Source: CAZVRZ01 sp964629965 (GTDB lineage Bacteria; Chloroflexota; Anaerolineae; Anaerolineales; UBA4823). From it: a stretch of DNA of 18,027 nt. Within the stretch, counting starts at the first letter, position 1, and each line of letters starts with the position of its first letter. The position numbers were made by a program, and so were the translations under genes. The notes below the pieces were generated by a model, which was not told where the DNA came from, ran no database searches, and saw only the letters and a program-made list of their open reading frames with translations. Of the stretch, positions 7,050-13,575 are shown in pieces. The stretch lies in NCBI GenBank assembly GCA_964629965.1, contig CAZVRZ010000111.1, forward strand, positions 1 through 18,027, in the 5' to 3' direction.

Positions 7050-7703
7050 TTATCTTGCCGTCAGTCGAGGTGCCGATTTTCCTCTAAGCAGAAAGGTCAG
7101 CGCAAACCCTGCGATAAATCCGCCGATGTGCGCCATATAGGCCACGCCACCCGTGTCTGCCGTAGCCACAATAGAACCGATGCCGCTAAAAAACTGTAGA
7201 ACGATCCAGAGCCCAATAACGATCAGTGCGGACACTTGGATCGTTTGTTGGCCCTGCAATACTCTGACCTTTCCCTGGGGGAACAGCAAGATGTAAGCGC
7301 CGAGCACCCCCGCAATCGCTCCTGAGGCTCCCAGATTCGGCACGTTTGATCCGGTGCTAAACACCAACTGGGCAAAAGTTGCCGCAAGCCCACAAATCAG
7401 GTAGAAGATTGTGAACTTGATATGCCCGAAACGGTCTTCCACGTTGTCGCCGAAGATCCATAAATAAAGCATGTTGCCCCCCAGGTGAACCCACCCGGCG
7501 TGCATGAATAAGGAAGTGAAGAGCGTCAGAAAATCAGCAAAGGGATTGGCAAGGAAGCGAGCAGGAACAAAGGCCCATTTTTCAACGAAAGGATCGCCGC
7601 CGCCCAATTCTACGAGGAAGAACACGATGTTCAGAGCGATCAGGGCATACGTGACTACTGGAACCGTTCTACGTGCACTATTATCATCACCGATTGGTAA
7701 CAT
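7050..7703 (-). CDS. Rhomboid-family intramembrane serine protease
   Basis: A 217-residue, about six-helix membrane protein. The rhomboid hallmarks are present: HAGWVHLGGNMLYLWIFGDN with the conserved His/Asn region of helix 2, the catalytic Ser in GASGAIAGVLGAY (helix 4), and the catalytic His in AHIGGFIAGF (helix 6). Rhomboids cut transmembrane substrates within the bilayer. Start ATG 7703 gives MLPIGDDNSARRTVPVVTYA, the usual beginning for this bacterial subfamily, with GGAG 9 nt upstream; starts at 7754 and 7718 are less likely. It is last in the TPM-LemA-rhomboid run, after an 88-nt gap. A 9-bp inverted repeat (7058-7066 with 6989-6997) brackets its stop codon. Its substrate is unknown. 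Confidence 0.92.
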   Translation of the reverse strand: MLPIGDDNSARRTVPVVTYALIALNIVFFLVELGGGDPFVEKWAFVPARFLANPFADFLTLFTSLFMHAGWVHLGGNMLYLWIFGDNVEDRFGHIKFTIFYLICGLAATFAQLVFSTGSNVPNLGASGAIAGVLGAYILLFPQGKVRVLQGQQTIQVSALIVIGLWIVLQFFSGIGSIVATADTGGVAYMAHIGGFIAGFALTFLLRGKSAPRLTAR

Positions 7704-7791
7704 AGGATTTTTCTCCATTTCCGAGATTGGTGTCAGCCAAAGATCGGAGAGCAATGTGGATTCTTGGCTTTTATACTAAAAACCGTTCTGG

Positions 7792-8481
7792 CTACGGGTT
7801 TTGTGTTGCCAGCGGATTCTGGACGGGCTGGCCGGCATTGCCGCCCTGATAATAGGGGAAGGTCACCGGCAGGTCAAAACCGAAATACGCGGAAACGCGC
7901 GCCACAATCTCGCCCTTGATCTGCCCCCGGCGGGTGTTGTAGGCTCTGACGGCATCATTCCAATCGGTGCCAGCCAGTTGAATGGTATTCATCGCCTCAT
8001 CAACGGTATCACCAAGCGCCAGGGTAACCTTAGCGTCTGGCACAGGTGGAGGGGCCTGGGTGATGGCGTTGACATAGAGCGTAAAGCCCTGGCCCAAACC
8101 GTCGGGTAATGCGCCCTTGCCTTGCAGTTCATTCAAGTTCAGCTTGGTCGGGTCTAATGGTTTGCCATTTTCATCGCGGTAATTATTCAGCAGATTGGTC
8201 AGAGCATCCGCTTGCGAACGGAAGTTACCAGTCCACACCTCACCACTGTTGCTGACCGCGTCGTAATAATCTTTGGTGATCTGCGATTTGGCCTGGATCT
8301 TGGCATACTGTGTGTCCGTCACCAACTGAAAATTGGCCGCAGCGGACTGCACGCCCTGCACCAATGCAATCAGCTCGTTGTATTCTTTAGTGCCTGAATC
8401 CACGATGCTGCAGCCGGACACTCCGGCTAACATGGCAATCACCACGAAAATGGGGATGATCTGTTTTAGATAGTGTTTCAT
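7792..8481 (-). CDS. LemA-family-like lipoprotein
   Basis: A 229-residue exported protein. The N-terminus is a lipoprotein signal peptide: MKHYLKQ, a hydrophobic run, then the lipobox VSGC with the acylated Cys at about residue 24. The mature part is mainly helical: NELIALVQGVQSAAANFQLV near the start and DWNDAVRAYNTRRGQIKGEI, with an aromatic ending (FPYYQGG), as in LemA proteins, followed by a Pro/Gln/Asn-rich tail. LemA proteins are typically envelope-anchored, and their genes commonly sit beside TPM-domain genes as here. AAGGAG lies 7 nt upstream of the ATG, and the TPM gene stops 18 nt before it. Assignment to LemA is by pattern and context; the biochemical role of the family is not settled. 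Confidence 0.75.
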   Translation of the reverse strand: MKHYLKQIIPIFVVIAMLAGVSGCSIVDSGTKEYNELIALVQGVQSAAANFQLVTDTQYAKIQAKSQITKDYYDAVSNSGEVWTGNFRSQADALTNLLNNYRDENGKPLDPTKLNLNELQGKGALPDGLGQGFTLYVNAITQAPPPVPDAKVTLALGDTVDEAMNTIQLAGTDWNDAVRAYNTRRGQIKGEIVARVSAYFGFDLPVTFPYYQGGNAGQPVQNPLATQNP

Positions 8482-8499
8482 GTCTTAATCTCCTTATTC

Positions 8500-9396
8500 T
8501 TAATTGCCTCGCCCAGAACGTCCACTGCCGCCGCCGCCACGCGGCGGCGGACTGCTCCTGCCTCCGCTAAAACCGCCCGTACTCCCGCGGGAAGGAAATC
8601 CCGTTCCCCCGGAACCCGAGCCGTAGGGATTGAAGGTAATCCCCATCCGTCCCAACTGGGTGAGCACCAACATCAAAAACAGCAGAAAGAAGATGCCCAC
8701 ACACGCCAGACAGCAGATGGCCAAAATGCCCAGCGGCCCTGAAGGCAGCGATGGCGGGGTAATCGTCTCCAGGGTCGGCGTGGGAGAAATCAGCGGCGCA
8801 TATTTGCTGCGCGCAACTGTGTCGAACCCCTGCACCAGGGTCAGCAGCGCCTGATCCATACTGAGGGTAGATTGGTAAGCAGCCTCAGCGGAGCGGTTGA
8901 GCGTTGTCAGTTCGGGGGCGGTGAGCGCCGGCAGGCCCAGCCCCACGCCGTAGTGCACGTCAATGCGGGTGGGTTCAACAACGATCAAAAAGACAAAGCC
9001 GTTATCCTTGCGCTCACCCGTCAGCAGTCCGAGTTTCATGTAACGCAGGAAATGCACGGCGCAGTTGACCCGGTTGCCAACCTGGGCCTGCGGCCTGATC
9101 AGGATCATCGTCTGGGCAATGGAATCTCCATTTAGCTGGTCGAGGACCGCGTCCACCTCAGTCACCGCCTGCTCCGAGGCATAATCTTGCCAATCCACCG
9201 TCCAATGTGCCTGCTGCAGATCATAGGTGAAGCCGTAATCCGGAGCGGAGCCATTGCCGCACAGGGGCGCGTCCAAAATCACGCCAGCGCTGGCCGGGGT
9301 GGAAAGGCTGAGCGCCAACCCCATAACCACTGCGACGCCCAAAACAATCAGCGTGATGCTCCGCTGGGCTGTGTTCCGATTCACGGCTACCTTCAT
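8500..9396 (-). CDS. TPM-domain (YgcG-like) exported membrane protein
   Basis: A 298-residue protein with a signal peptide (residues 1-37, ending TPASAG), a TPM domain at about 60-190, one transmembrane helix at about 225-250 (LGILAICCLACVGIFFLLFL) and a Gly/Ser/Arg-rich tail after it. The domain shows the usual landmarks: a VDAVLDQLN helix, MILIRP, then DNGFVFLIVVEPTRIDVHYG and VGLGL. TPM proteins (YgcG, TLP18.3) are envelope or thylakoid proteins, some with phosphatase activity; the exact role here is unknown. No Shine-Dalgarno is visible, which fits an ancestral CBS-TPM operon with coupled translation: the stop of the CBS remnant is 12 nt upstream, exactly as in the second copy at 12626. 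First gene of an operon with the LemA-like and rhomboid genes. Confidence 0.85.
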   Translation of the reverse strand: MKVAVNRNTAQRSITLIVLGVAVVMGLALSLSTPASAGVILDAPLCGNGSAPDYGFTYDLQQAHWTVDWQDYASEQAVTEVDAVLDQLNGDSIAQTMILIRPQAQVGNRVNCAVHFLRYMKLGLLTGERKDNGFVFLIVVEPTRIDVHYGVGLGLPALTAPELTTLNRSAEAAYQSTLSMDQALLTLVQGFDTVARSKYAPLISPTPTLETITPPSLPSGPLGILAICCLACVGIFFLLFLMLVLTQLGRMGITFNPYGSGSGGTGFPSRGSTGGFSGGRSSPPPRGGGGSGRSGRGN

Positions 9397-9408
9397 TGCG
9401 AAAATCGC

Positions 9409-9516
9409 TTATTCTTGCTTCGCGTTGGACTGCGAAATTTCCTTAACCATTGTGGCAGTTTTTTCGGGTTGATTCTAGCGCATCGCCACATCCGCCTGAG
9501 CAATGATCCCTACAAT
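9409..9516 (-). pseudogene. CBS-domain gene remnant (3' end only)
   Basis: On the minus strand this stretch matches the last ~35 codons of the intact CBS gene at 12639-13082 and ends with the equivalent TAA at 9411-9409. The intact gene reads TRLNQPEKTATMVKEISQ; here the Leu codon CTG has become TAG, so the frame is also stopped inside the remnant. Everything upstream of it in the gene is deleted up to the leader. It leaves the downstream TPM gene without its former operon partner. Confidence 0.85.
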
Positions 9517-9533
9517 CTGCATACGATAATCTC

Positions 9534-9593
9534 AGTATAGTGGCGCGGAGTCTCAATAGCGTCACAAGAACACGCCGCCTGGTTGTGTTGATC
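9534..9593 (-). promoter_or_regulatory. Conserved ~60-bp upstream block, copy 2
   Basis: On the minus strand: GATCAACACAACCAGGCGGC, GTGTTCTTGTGACGC, TTGAGACTC, then ACTATACT (TATACT at 9539-9534). It belongs to duplication copy A and differs from copy 3 at only a few positions. It is the only promoter-like sequence seen before the TPM-LemA-rhomboid operon, whose first start codon is 138 nt downstream. AACAC and GTGTT inside it form a small inverted repeat. Confidence 0.6.
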
Positions 9594-9661
9594 GGATTTC
9601 CGTTCAAACTGCGATCTGGCATTCCACATATAATTAACCTGGATGCACACCCTCTCGCGCC

Positions 9662-9704
9662 TAAGACACGTTAACATAAGGTATCTCCTCCTCCGTGGGG
9701 GCAC
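9662..9704 (+). repeat. Structured intergenic element, copy 2 (decayed)
   Basis: TAAGACACGTTAACATAAGG and CCGTGGGGGCAC match the copies at 5081 and 13260, but a 6-nt insertion replaces the C run (TATCTCCTCCTCCG) and no partner for the outer stem or terminator-like T run follows. The element was carried here by the segmental duplication, and on the plus strand it now faces the 3' end of the permease gene. It is probably non-functional. The rest of 9705-9777 holds nothing I recognise. Confidence 0.65.
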
Positions 9705-9777
9705 TGCTTGCAACACTCAACGAAACAAGAGTGAATATACCCATAAGACCTATTACCATAAAAAGGTACAGACACCC

Positions 9778-11301
9778 TCATTGTGGAGAGGCAATCAGAC
9801 GGCGCATGAGCCACCAGGATATGAGCATCAGGACCAAACCGATGGCGGTCAGGCTACCCAGGAGTGACCAGTTTGGATCGATCCCTCGCAGGGCGATATC
9901 CCGCAACAGAAGCGTGCCATAGGTCGTGGGCAGCAGCCAGGAGATGACTCTAACTGGCTGCCAAAGCATATCCAGACTCATGATGAATCCGCCGAAAAAG
10001 ACACTAGCCAGCAAGATGATCATGCTATATTGAACAGCCTGGCTGTCGGTCTCCGAAACGATCGAAATGGTAAAGCCGATCCCCAGGGAAGTAAACAACA
10101 CGGCGGCGATAACCAGGGTGAAATACCACCAGTTACCCAATATGGGTACGTGTAAGCCAAATACTAAAAGAGCGGTTAGGATGGCTGCGATCACGCCGCC
10201 AAACACCATATAGCTGATATATTTACCAAGCAGGGCTTCCGCCGCTGATAAGGGTGAAACGCGGAAGAGCTCCATGGTGCCCACGTGGCGCTCACGAACG
10301 ATGGATAAAGCAGCGAATGTGACTGCCAGATGCTGAAGTAAGAGCGCCAATACCGCCGGAGCGAAGAAATCCGGAAGAGCGGGCTGGATGTTTGCCACGC
10401 TTTTTACCTCGCTGCGGAAAGGGCTAATGATAATTGAAGGGTCAATGCTCTGAAACTCTGCCAGCATGCCCTCCAAGGCGATAATATCTTTGTCTACTTG
10501 ATCAAGGATTGCCAGCCGCTCGTCCTTAGTACCTGTGCTGTCGCCAAGCCGGTTAGTGTTTTGGCGCAGATCGGTGAGCGTACTCTGCATAGAAGCGGCA
10601 TTACCCCCATTAAGGCCGATCGCTTGCTGCAGACTGTCCAATAAGATCAGGCTGGCGCCAATCGCCTGGGAAACGGTATCCACGTTACCGGCTAACGCCT
10701 GTTGGTTTAGCAAAGCAAGCATTTCATCTCCACTCTGCACGGCCTGGCGCATAGCAACCACGTTTTGATGGGCTTCTTGCAGACTGGTGGGCAGGTTAAC
10801 CGTGTCCTTCTGCCCCTGCACGACAAAGGAGAGCAGCACCTGTTGGTTGACCGCGCCCACATAGAGCCATCCCATATAGTTGACGTAGCTTACCTGTATA
10901 GGATCGATTTCGTGGTGGTACAGGGCGAAAACAGCCTGCTGGTTATCCTTGATGGTGCTGATGGCATCCCCGGGCACCAAAACGACCAGGTCGACTTGCC
11001 CTCGTTGTAGCTGATCGAGGGCATTACTCTGGTTGTCAGTGGATCCGGCATAGGTGAATATTGAGCCCATAGATTCCCCATACAGTTCGATATCCTGGAC
11101 GGAGATGGAACTATCTGACTGCACCACGAACAGCGTGCGCAAGTCACGCGACTGGGCACGGTAACCAATTCCAAAGATGAACAGGATTAAGAATGGCCCC
11201 AGCACCAAGATGGCAACCAGCCGAGGCTGACGCAAAATCTCAAAAATTTCCTTCCGAAAGAAAGAGGATGCCCGGATTATGCCTCGAAAGAAATTACCCA
11301 T
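9778..11301 (-). CDS. ABC-2 type transporter permease
   Basis: A 507-residue membrane protein with the ABC-2 exporter layout: one N-terminal helix (about residues 28-48), a large extracytoplasmic domain (about 50-310) with a helical, Gln/Asp-rich middle, then about five helices from residue 315 to 500. The stretch VRERHVGTMELFRVSPLSAA before the membrane block is the conserved coupling region of YhhJ/DrrB-like permeases. It overlaps the ATPase gene by 8 nt (ATGGGTAA), and a near-perfect ribosome site GGAGGTGATT precedes the ATG, so the two are translated as a unit. They should form an exporter of lipophilic compounds or drugs; the substrate is unknown. Confidence 0.9.
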   Translation of the reverse strand: MGNFFRGIIRASSFFRKEIFEILRQPRLVAILVLGPFLILFIFGIGYRAQSRDLRTLFVVQSDSSISVQDIELYGESMGSIFTYAGSTDNQSNALDQLQRGQVDLVVLVPGDAISTIKDNQQAVFALYHHEIDPIQVSYVNYMGWLYVGAVNQQVLLSFVVQGQKDTVNLPTSLQEAHQNVVAMRQAVQSGDEMLALLNQQALAGNVDTVSQAIGASLILLDSLQQAIGLNGGNAASMQSTLTDLRQNTNRLGDSTGTKDERLAILDQVDKDIIALEGMLAEFQSIDPSIIISPFRSEVKSVANIQPALPDFFAPAVLALLLQHLAVTFAALSIVRERHVGTMELFRVSPLSAAEALLGKYISYMVFGGVIAAILTALLVFGLHVPILGNWWYFTLVIAAVLFTSLGIGFTISIVSETDSQAVQYSMIILLASVFFGGFIMSLDMLWQPVRVISWLLPTTYGTLLLRDIALRGIDPNWSLLGSLTAIGLVLMLISWWLMRRLIASPQ

Positions 11302-12289
11302 GAATCACCTCCGGACGTAACAGTTTTACAAAGACATCTTCAAAGGATGGCGTATATTCCTCTACTGCCTGCACCTGGATATTTTGCTGCTGCGCCCATT
11401 CCATCAATTCGAGGGTGGCGGTGCTGGCCTGGTCTACAATGATACGCATGCTGTCGGAACCCGTTCGAATGGTTTTGGCCTGCACAAAGGACAGCGAGCG
11501 CAGTACAGCCTCGGCCTGGAAATCGAATGGCTGTGTCGTGCGGAAATCGATCATATCGCCGCCGTAGGCCTGATGCCTTATACCTCGAGGGGTATCCACC
11601 ACAAGCAACTGCCCATCGTTCTGTACACCCACCAGGTCGCAGTTATCTGCTTCGCTGACGTATTGGGTCGTGATAAATATCGTGCGTCCCTGGTTTTTAA
11701 GCTCCCTGAAGTGATCCCAAAACTTGTGTCTCAGGATGGGATCAATCCCAGCGGTGGGCTCGTCCAGGAAGAGCAGTTGCGGGGCATGAACCAGAGTGGA
11801 CGCCAGGCTGAGACGACGCAGCATTCCGCCCGATATATTTCGGGCGAGCTTCGAACGGTGCTCGTACAATTCCACAAATGTCAATGCTTCCTTCAATCGT
11901 TTTCCCCGGAACAAGCTCATGCCATACAGAGAAGCGGCGAAGTTGAGGTTTTCCCATACGGTCAGGTTAGGGTAGAGCACGAAAAGCTGTGGCATATAGC
12001 CAAGGAGCGCCTTCTCACCCTGGCTGAACTTGGCCGGATTGCGACCTAACACAATTACTTCGCCATCCGTAGGTGTGTAGACACCGGTCATTAAACGAAC
12101 GGTCGTAGTTTTTCCCGATCCACTGGGTCCAATAAAACCGAAGATGGAAGCTCGTGGTACGTCAAAAGAGACATCCTGTACTGCGGTCTCAGCACCGAAT
12201 TTTTTGGTCAAGTGTTTGACACTAATAACAGAGTCTTCAACTTGGACCGGCTGGGGTTGGCTCGGTTCAGGGGGGGAGGCTAATGCCAT
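11294..12289 (-). CDS. ABC transporter ATP-binding protein (DrrA/YhhJ-system type)
   Basis: A 331-residue ABC ATPase. Walker A is GPSGSGKTT (residues 54-62), the Q-loop is in GYMPQLFVLYPNLTVWENL, the signature is SGGMLRRLSLA, and Walker B is LLFLDEPTAGID, with the switch His position occupied by Gln (IFITTQYVSEAD), as in some ABC-2 exporter ATPases. A C-terminal extension of about 90 residues ends in the EYTPSFEDVFVKLLRPE element common to this group. ATG 12289 has GAGG 5 nt upstream; an upstream in-frame ATG at 12334 would add residues overlapping the SOD remnant and is less likely. It pairs with the downstream permease. Confidence 0.92.
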   Translation of the reverse strand: MALASPPEPSQPQPVQVEDSVISVKHLTKKFGAETAVQDVSFDVPRASIFGFIGPSGSGKTTTVRLMTGVYTPTDGEVIVLGRNPAKFSQGEKALLGYMPQLFVLYPNLTVWENLNFAASLYGMSLFRGKRLKEALTFVELYEHRSKLARNISGGMLRRLSLASTLVHAPQLLFLDEPTAGIDPILRHKFWDHFRELKNQGRTIFITTQYVSEADNCDLVGVQNDGQLLVVDTPRGIRHQAYGGDMIDFRTTQPFDFQAEAVLRSLSFVQAKTIRTGSDSMRIIVDQASTATLELMEWAQQQNIQVQAVEEYTPSFEDVFVKLLRPEVIHG

Positions 12290-12311
12290 AATTACCTCAT
12301 TATCTACGCCA

Positions 12312-12626
12312 TTAGCTGGCGTTCTGTAGGGCAATATCCCAGTTGATCAGCTTGTCGAGCACGGCATTGACATAGTCAGCGCGAAGATTCTGATAGTTAA
12401 GATAGTAAACATGCTCCCAACAATCCACCGCCCAATGTGCCTGCTGCAGATCATAGGTGAAGCCGTAATCCGGAGCGGAGCCATTGCCGCACAGGGGCGC
12501 GTCCAAAATCACGCCAGCGCTGGCCGGGGTGGAAAGGCTGAGCGCCAACCCCATAACCACTGCGACGCCCAAAACAATCAGCGTGATGCTCCGACGGGCT
12601 GTGTTCCGATTCACGGCTACCTTCAT
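12312..12626 (-). pseudogene. Chimeric remnant: TPM 5' end fused to superoxide dismutase 3' end
   Basis: The open frame of 104 codons begins as a near-identical copy of the TPM protein (signal peptide and first ~68 residues, to AHWAVD). It then switches to the C-terminus of an Fe/Mn superoxide dismutase: CWEHVYYLNYQN, then YVNAVLDKLINWD. In dismutases the DxWEHxYY motif carries two metal ligands, Asp and His; here the Asp comes from the TPM side. The junction lies at about 12420/12421, where the sequence GTGGATTG is shared with the intact TPM gene. Neither parent domain is complete, so a function is unlikely. The frame stops 22 nt before the ABC ATPase start, implying that a sod gene once preceded the transporter. 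An assembly chimera is possible. Confidence 0.82.
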
Positions 12627-12638
12627 TGCGAAAATCGC

Positions 12639-13082
12639 TTATTCTTTCTTCGCGTTGGATTGCGAAATTTCCTTAACCATTGTGGCAGTTTTTTCGGGTT
12701 GATTCAGGCGCGTCGCCACATCCGCCTGAGCAATGATCCCTACAATTCTATTATCGTTGTCCACGATAGGAATGCGGCGCAACTGATGCTCAGCCATCGC
12801 ATCCAGCGCTTTCTGCAAATCATCCTCAGCCCGGCAAGTCACCACCTGGTGCGTCATCACCGTCTCCACTTTCGTGGAATTGGCATCCTGCCCTTTGGCT
12901 ACGATCTTCAAAGCCAGATCGCGATCGGTCACGATACCGACTAACTTTTGGCTCTGCTTGTTTTCAATCACAGGGATCGAACCGATGTTCTCACTCTCCA
13001 TCAATTGCGCCACGGTTGCCACCATGTCATCTGGCTGGCAGCAAACGGTTTTTTTCGTCATTACTTCATTACACTTCTTCAC
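12639..13082 (-). CDS. Tandem CBS-domain protein
   Basis: A 147-residue protein consisting of two CBS motifs (a Bateman module): NEVMTKKTVCCQPDDMV to VGIVTDRDLALKIVAKG, and VETVMTHQVVTCRAEDDL to IVGIIAQADVATRL, with the typical GIVTDRD element that contacts nucleotides. Such stand-alone proteins bind adenine nucleotides and are commonly linked to stress responses; the partner is unknown. GTG 13082 is chosen because AAGGAG lies 7 nt before it. The TPM frame starts 12 nt after its stop, indicating an ancestral CBS-TPM operon. Its upstream block with TATACT is about 50 nt from the start codon. Confidence 0.9.
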   Translation of the reverse strand: MKKCNEVMTKKTVCCQPDDMVATVAQLMESENIGSIPVIENKQSQKLVGIVTDRDLALKIVAKGQDANSTKVETVMTHQVVTCRAEDDLQKALDAMAEHQLRRIPIVDNDNRIVGIIAQADVATRLNQPEKTATMVKEISQSNAKKE

Positions 13083-13133
13083 AAGGATTCTCCTTTTAGG
13101 GCGAACGATTACCATCTTGCACACGATAATCTC

Positions 13134-13193
13134 AGTATAGTGGCGTGGAGTCTCAATGGCGTCACAAGAACACGCCGCCTGGTTGTGTTCATC
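13134..13193 (-). promoter_or_regulatory. Conserved ~60-bp upstream block, copy 3
   Basis: Same layout as the blocks at 6895 and 9534: ACACAACCAGGCGGCGTGTT, CTTGTGACGCCATTGAGACT, ending ACTATACT (TATACT at 13139-13134). The start codon of the CBS gene is 52 nt downstream of the box, so transcription from it would give a normal leader with the AAGGAG site. As in the other copies no consensus -35 hexamer stands at 16-18 bp. Confidence 0.62.
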
Positions 13194-13228
13194 GGATTTC
13201 CGTTCAAACTGCGATCTGGCATTCCACA

Positions 13229-13234
13229 TATAAT
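13229..13234 (+). promoter_or_regulatory. Possible -10 box for the structured element RNA
   Basis: A perfect TATAAT at 13229-13234 (also at 9629-9634 in the duplicate) would start plus-strand transcription near 13241, just before the structured element, giving an RNA of about 100 nt that ends at the terminator at 13343. No convincing -35 box is present, so this is only a candidate. Confidence 0.35.
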
Positions 13235-13259
13235 TAACCTGGATGCACACCCTTTCACC

Positions 13260-13319
13260 AATAAGATACATTAACGTACGGTACCCCCGTGGGGGCACAG
13301 AGCAAACTCCTGTCTTATT
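13260..13319 (+). repeat. Structured intergenic element, copy 3 (candidate attenuator upstream of kdp)
   Basis: AATAAGA (13260-13266) pairs with TCTTATT (13313-13319), the counterpart of the 11-bp outer stem in copy 1. The core TTAACGTACGG and CCCCCGTGGGGGCAC (13271-13298) is identical to copy 1, while the following 12-15 nt differ, yet the closing arm is kept; this argues that the stem matters. The 3' arm overlaps the 5' arm of the terminator at 13305. It reads towards kdpFABC. No known RNA family is recognised. Confidence 0.65.
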
Positions 13320-13343
13320 TGTGAAAAAGGACAGGAGTTTTTT
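13305..13343 (+). terminator. Rho-independent terminator after the structured element
   Basis: AACTCCTGTC (13305-13314) and GACAGGAGTT (13330-13339) form a perfect 10-bp stem with a 15-nt loop, with six T at 13338-13343. No plus-strand gene precedes it, so it would end either a short RNA or the leader of the kdp operon. Its 5' arm shares TC (13313-13314) with the outer stem of the element, so the two structures compete. Confidence 0.75.
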
Positions 13344-13527
13344 ATTACCCCCATATTTCATCACCAAAGTCGAGTTGGGTTACGTACTCCTTGCTGCTGG
13401 ATGCGCTTGCACCAGGTGGTGTTCGAGGTAGATAATAAGCGGTTCGATCCTGATGCTTGTGGATGAGAAAAAGAATGAGAATTTGATGATTTCTTAACGC
13501 CCCGGCCCAAATCCCTGACCGCATTTT

Positions 13528-13547
13528 TACATCGAGATGTAGATAAT
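13528..13547 (+). promoter_or_regulatory. Palindrome and possible kdp promoter
   Basis: TACATC-GA-GATGTA (13528-13541) is a perfect inverted repeat, directly followed by GATAAT (13542-13547), a reasonable -10 box 29 nt before the kdpF start. No consensus -35 is found at the right distance, as is common for activator-dependent promoters; KdpE would be the natural activator since kdpD follows the operon. The remainder of 13344-13575 holds no gene or other clear signal. Confidence 0.45.
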
Positions 13548-13575
13548 AGTAACTGACACGAGAAAGGTCGGTGCT

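Larger units (their letters stand above)
9191..9704 (-). repeat. Segmental duplication, copy A (internally deleted)
   Basis: Positions 9191-9516 align without gaps to 12421-12746 (constant offset 3230) with only a handful of mismatches, about 98% by eye. Positions 9517-9660 align to 13117-13260 (offset 3600), and a diverged structured element continues to 9704. The change of offset means 370 bp present in the other copy, most of the CBS gene, are missing here. The segment covers the TPM 5' end, the CBS remnant, the conserved upstream block and the structured element. Confidence 0.88.
12421..13298 (-). repeat. Segmental duplication, copy B (with intact CBS gene)
   Basis: Copy B of the segment described at 9191-9704. 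It contains the TPM 5' end (12421-12626), the complete CBS gene, the conserved upstream block and the structured element. It looks ancestral because the CBS gene is intact and the structured element keeps its stems. Its left edge is the breakpoint into the dismutase remnant; the similarity fades at the right near 13298. Confidence 0.85.

Noticed and set aside
9548..9593. ZTP riboswitch suggested by the CCGCCTGG string on the plus strand
   Set aside because: The rest of the consensus and the pseudoknot partner are not visible, and the string belongs to the minus-strand upstream block.
12312..12626. Functional exported mini-dismutase
   Set aside because: Only the last part of the dismutase C-terminal domain is present, without the other metal ligands, so no active site can form.
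12639..13367. Long minus-strand frame extending the CBS gene upstream by 95 codons, with a similar frame in the other copies (VPPRGYR...)
   Set aside because: The similarity follows from the duplicated non-coding block and structured element; the GTG at 13082 has a good ribosome site, and the extension contains the promoter-like block and stem-loops.
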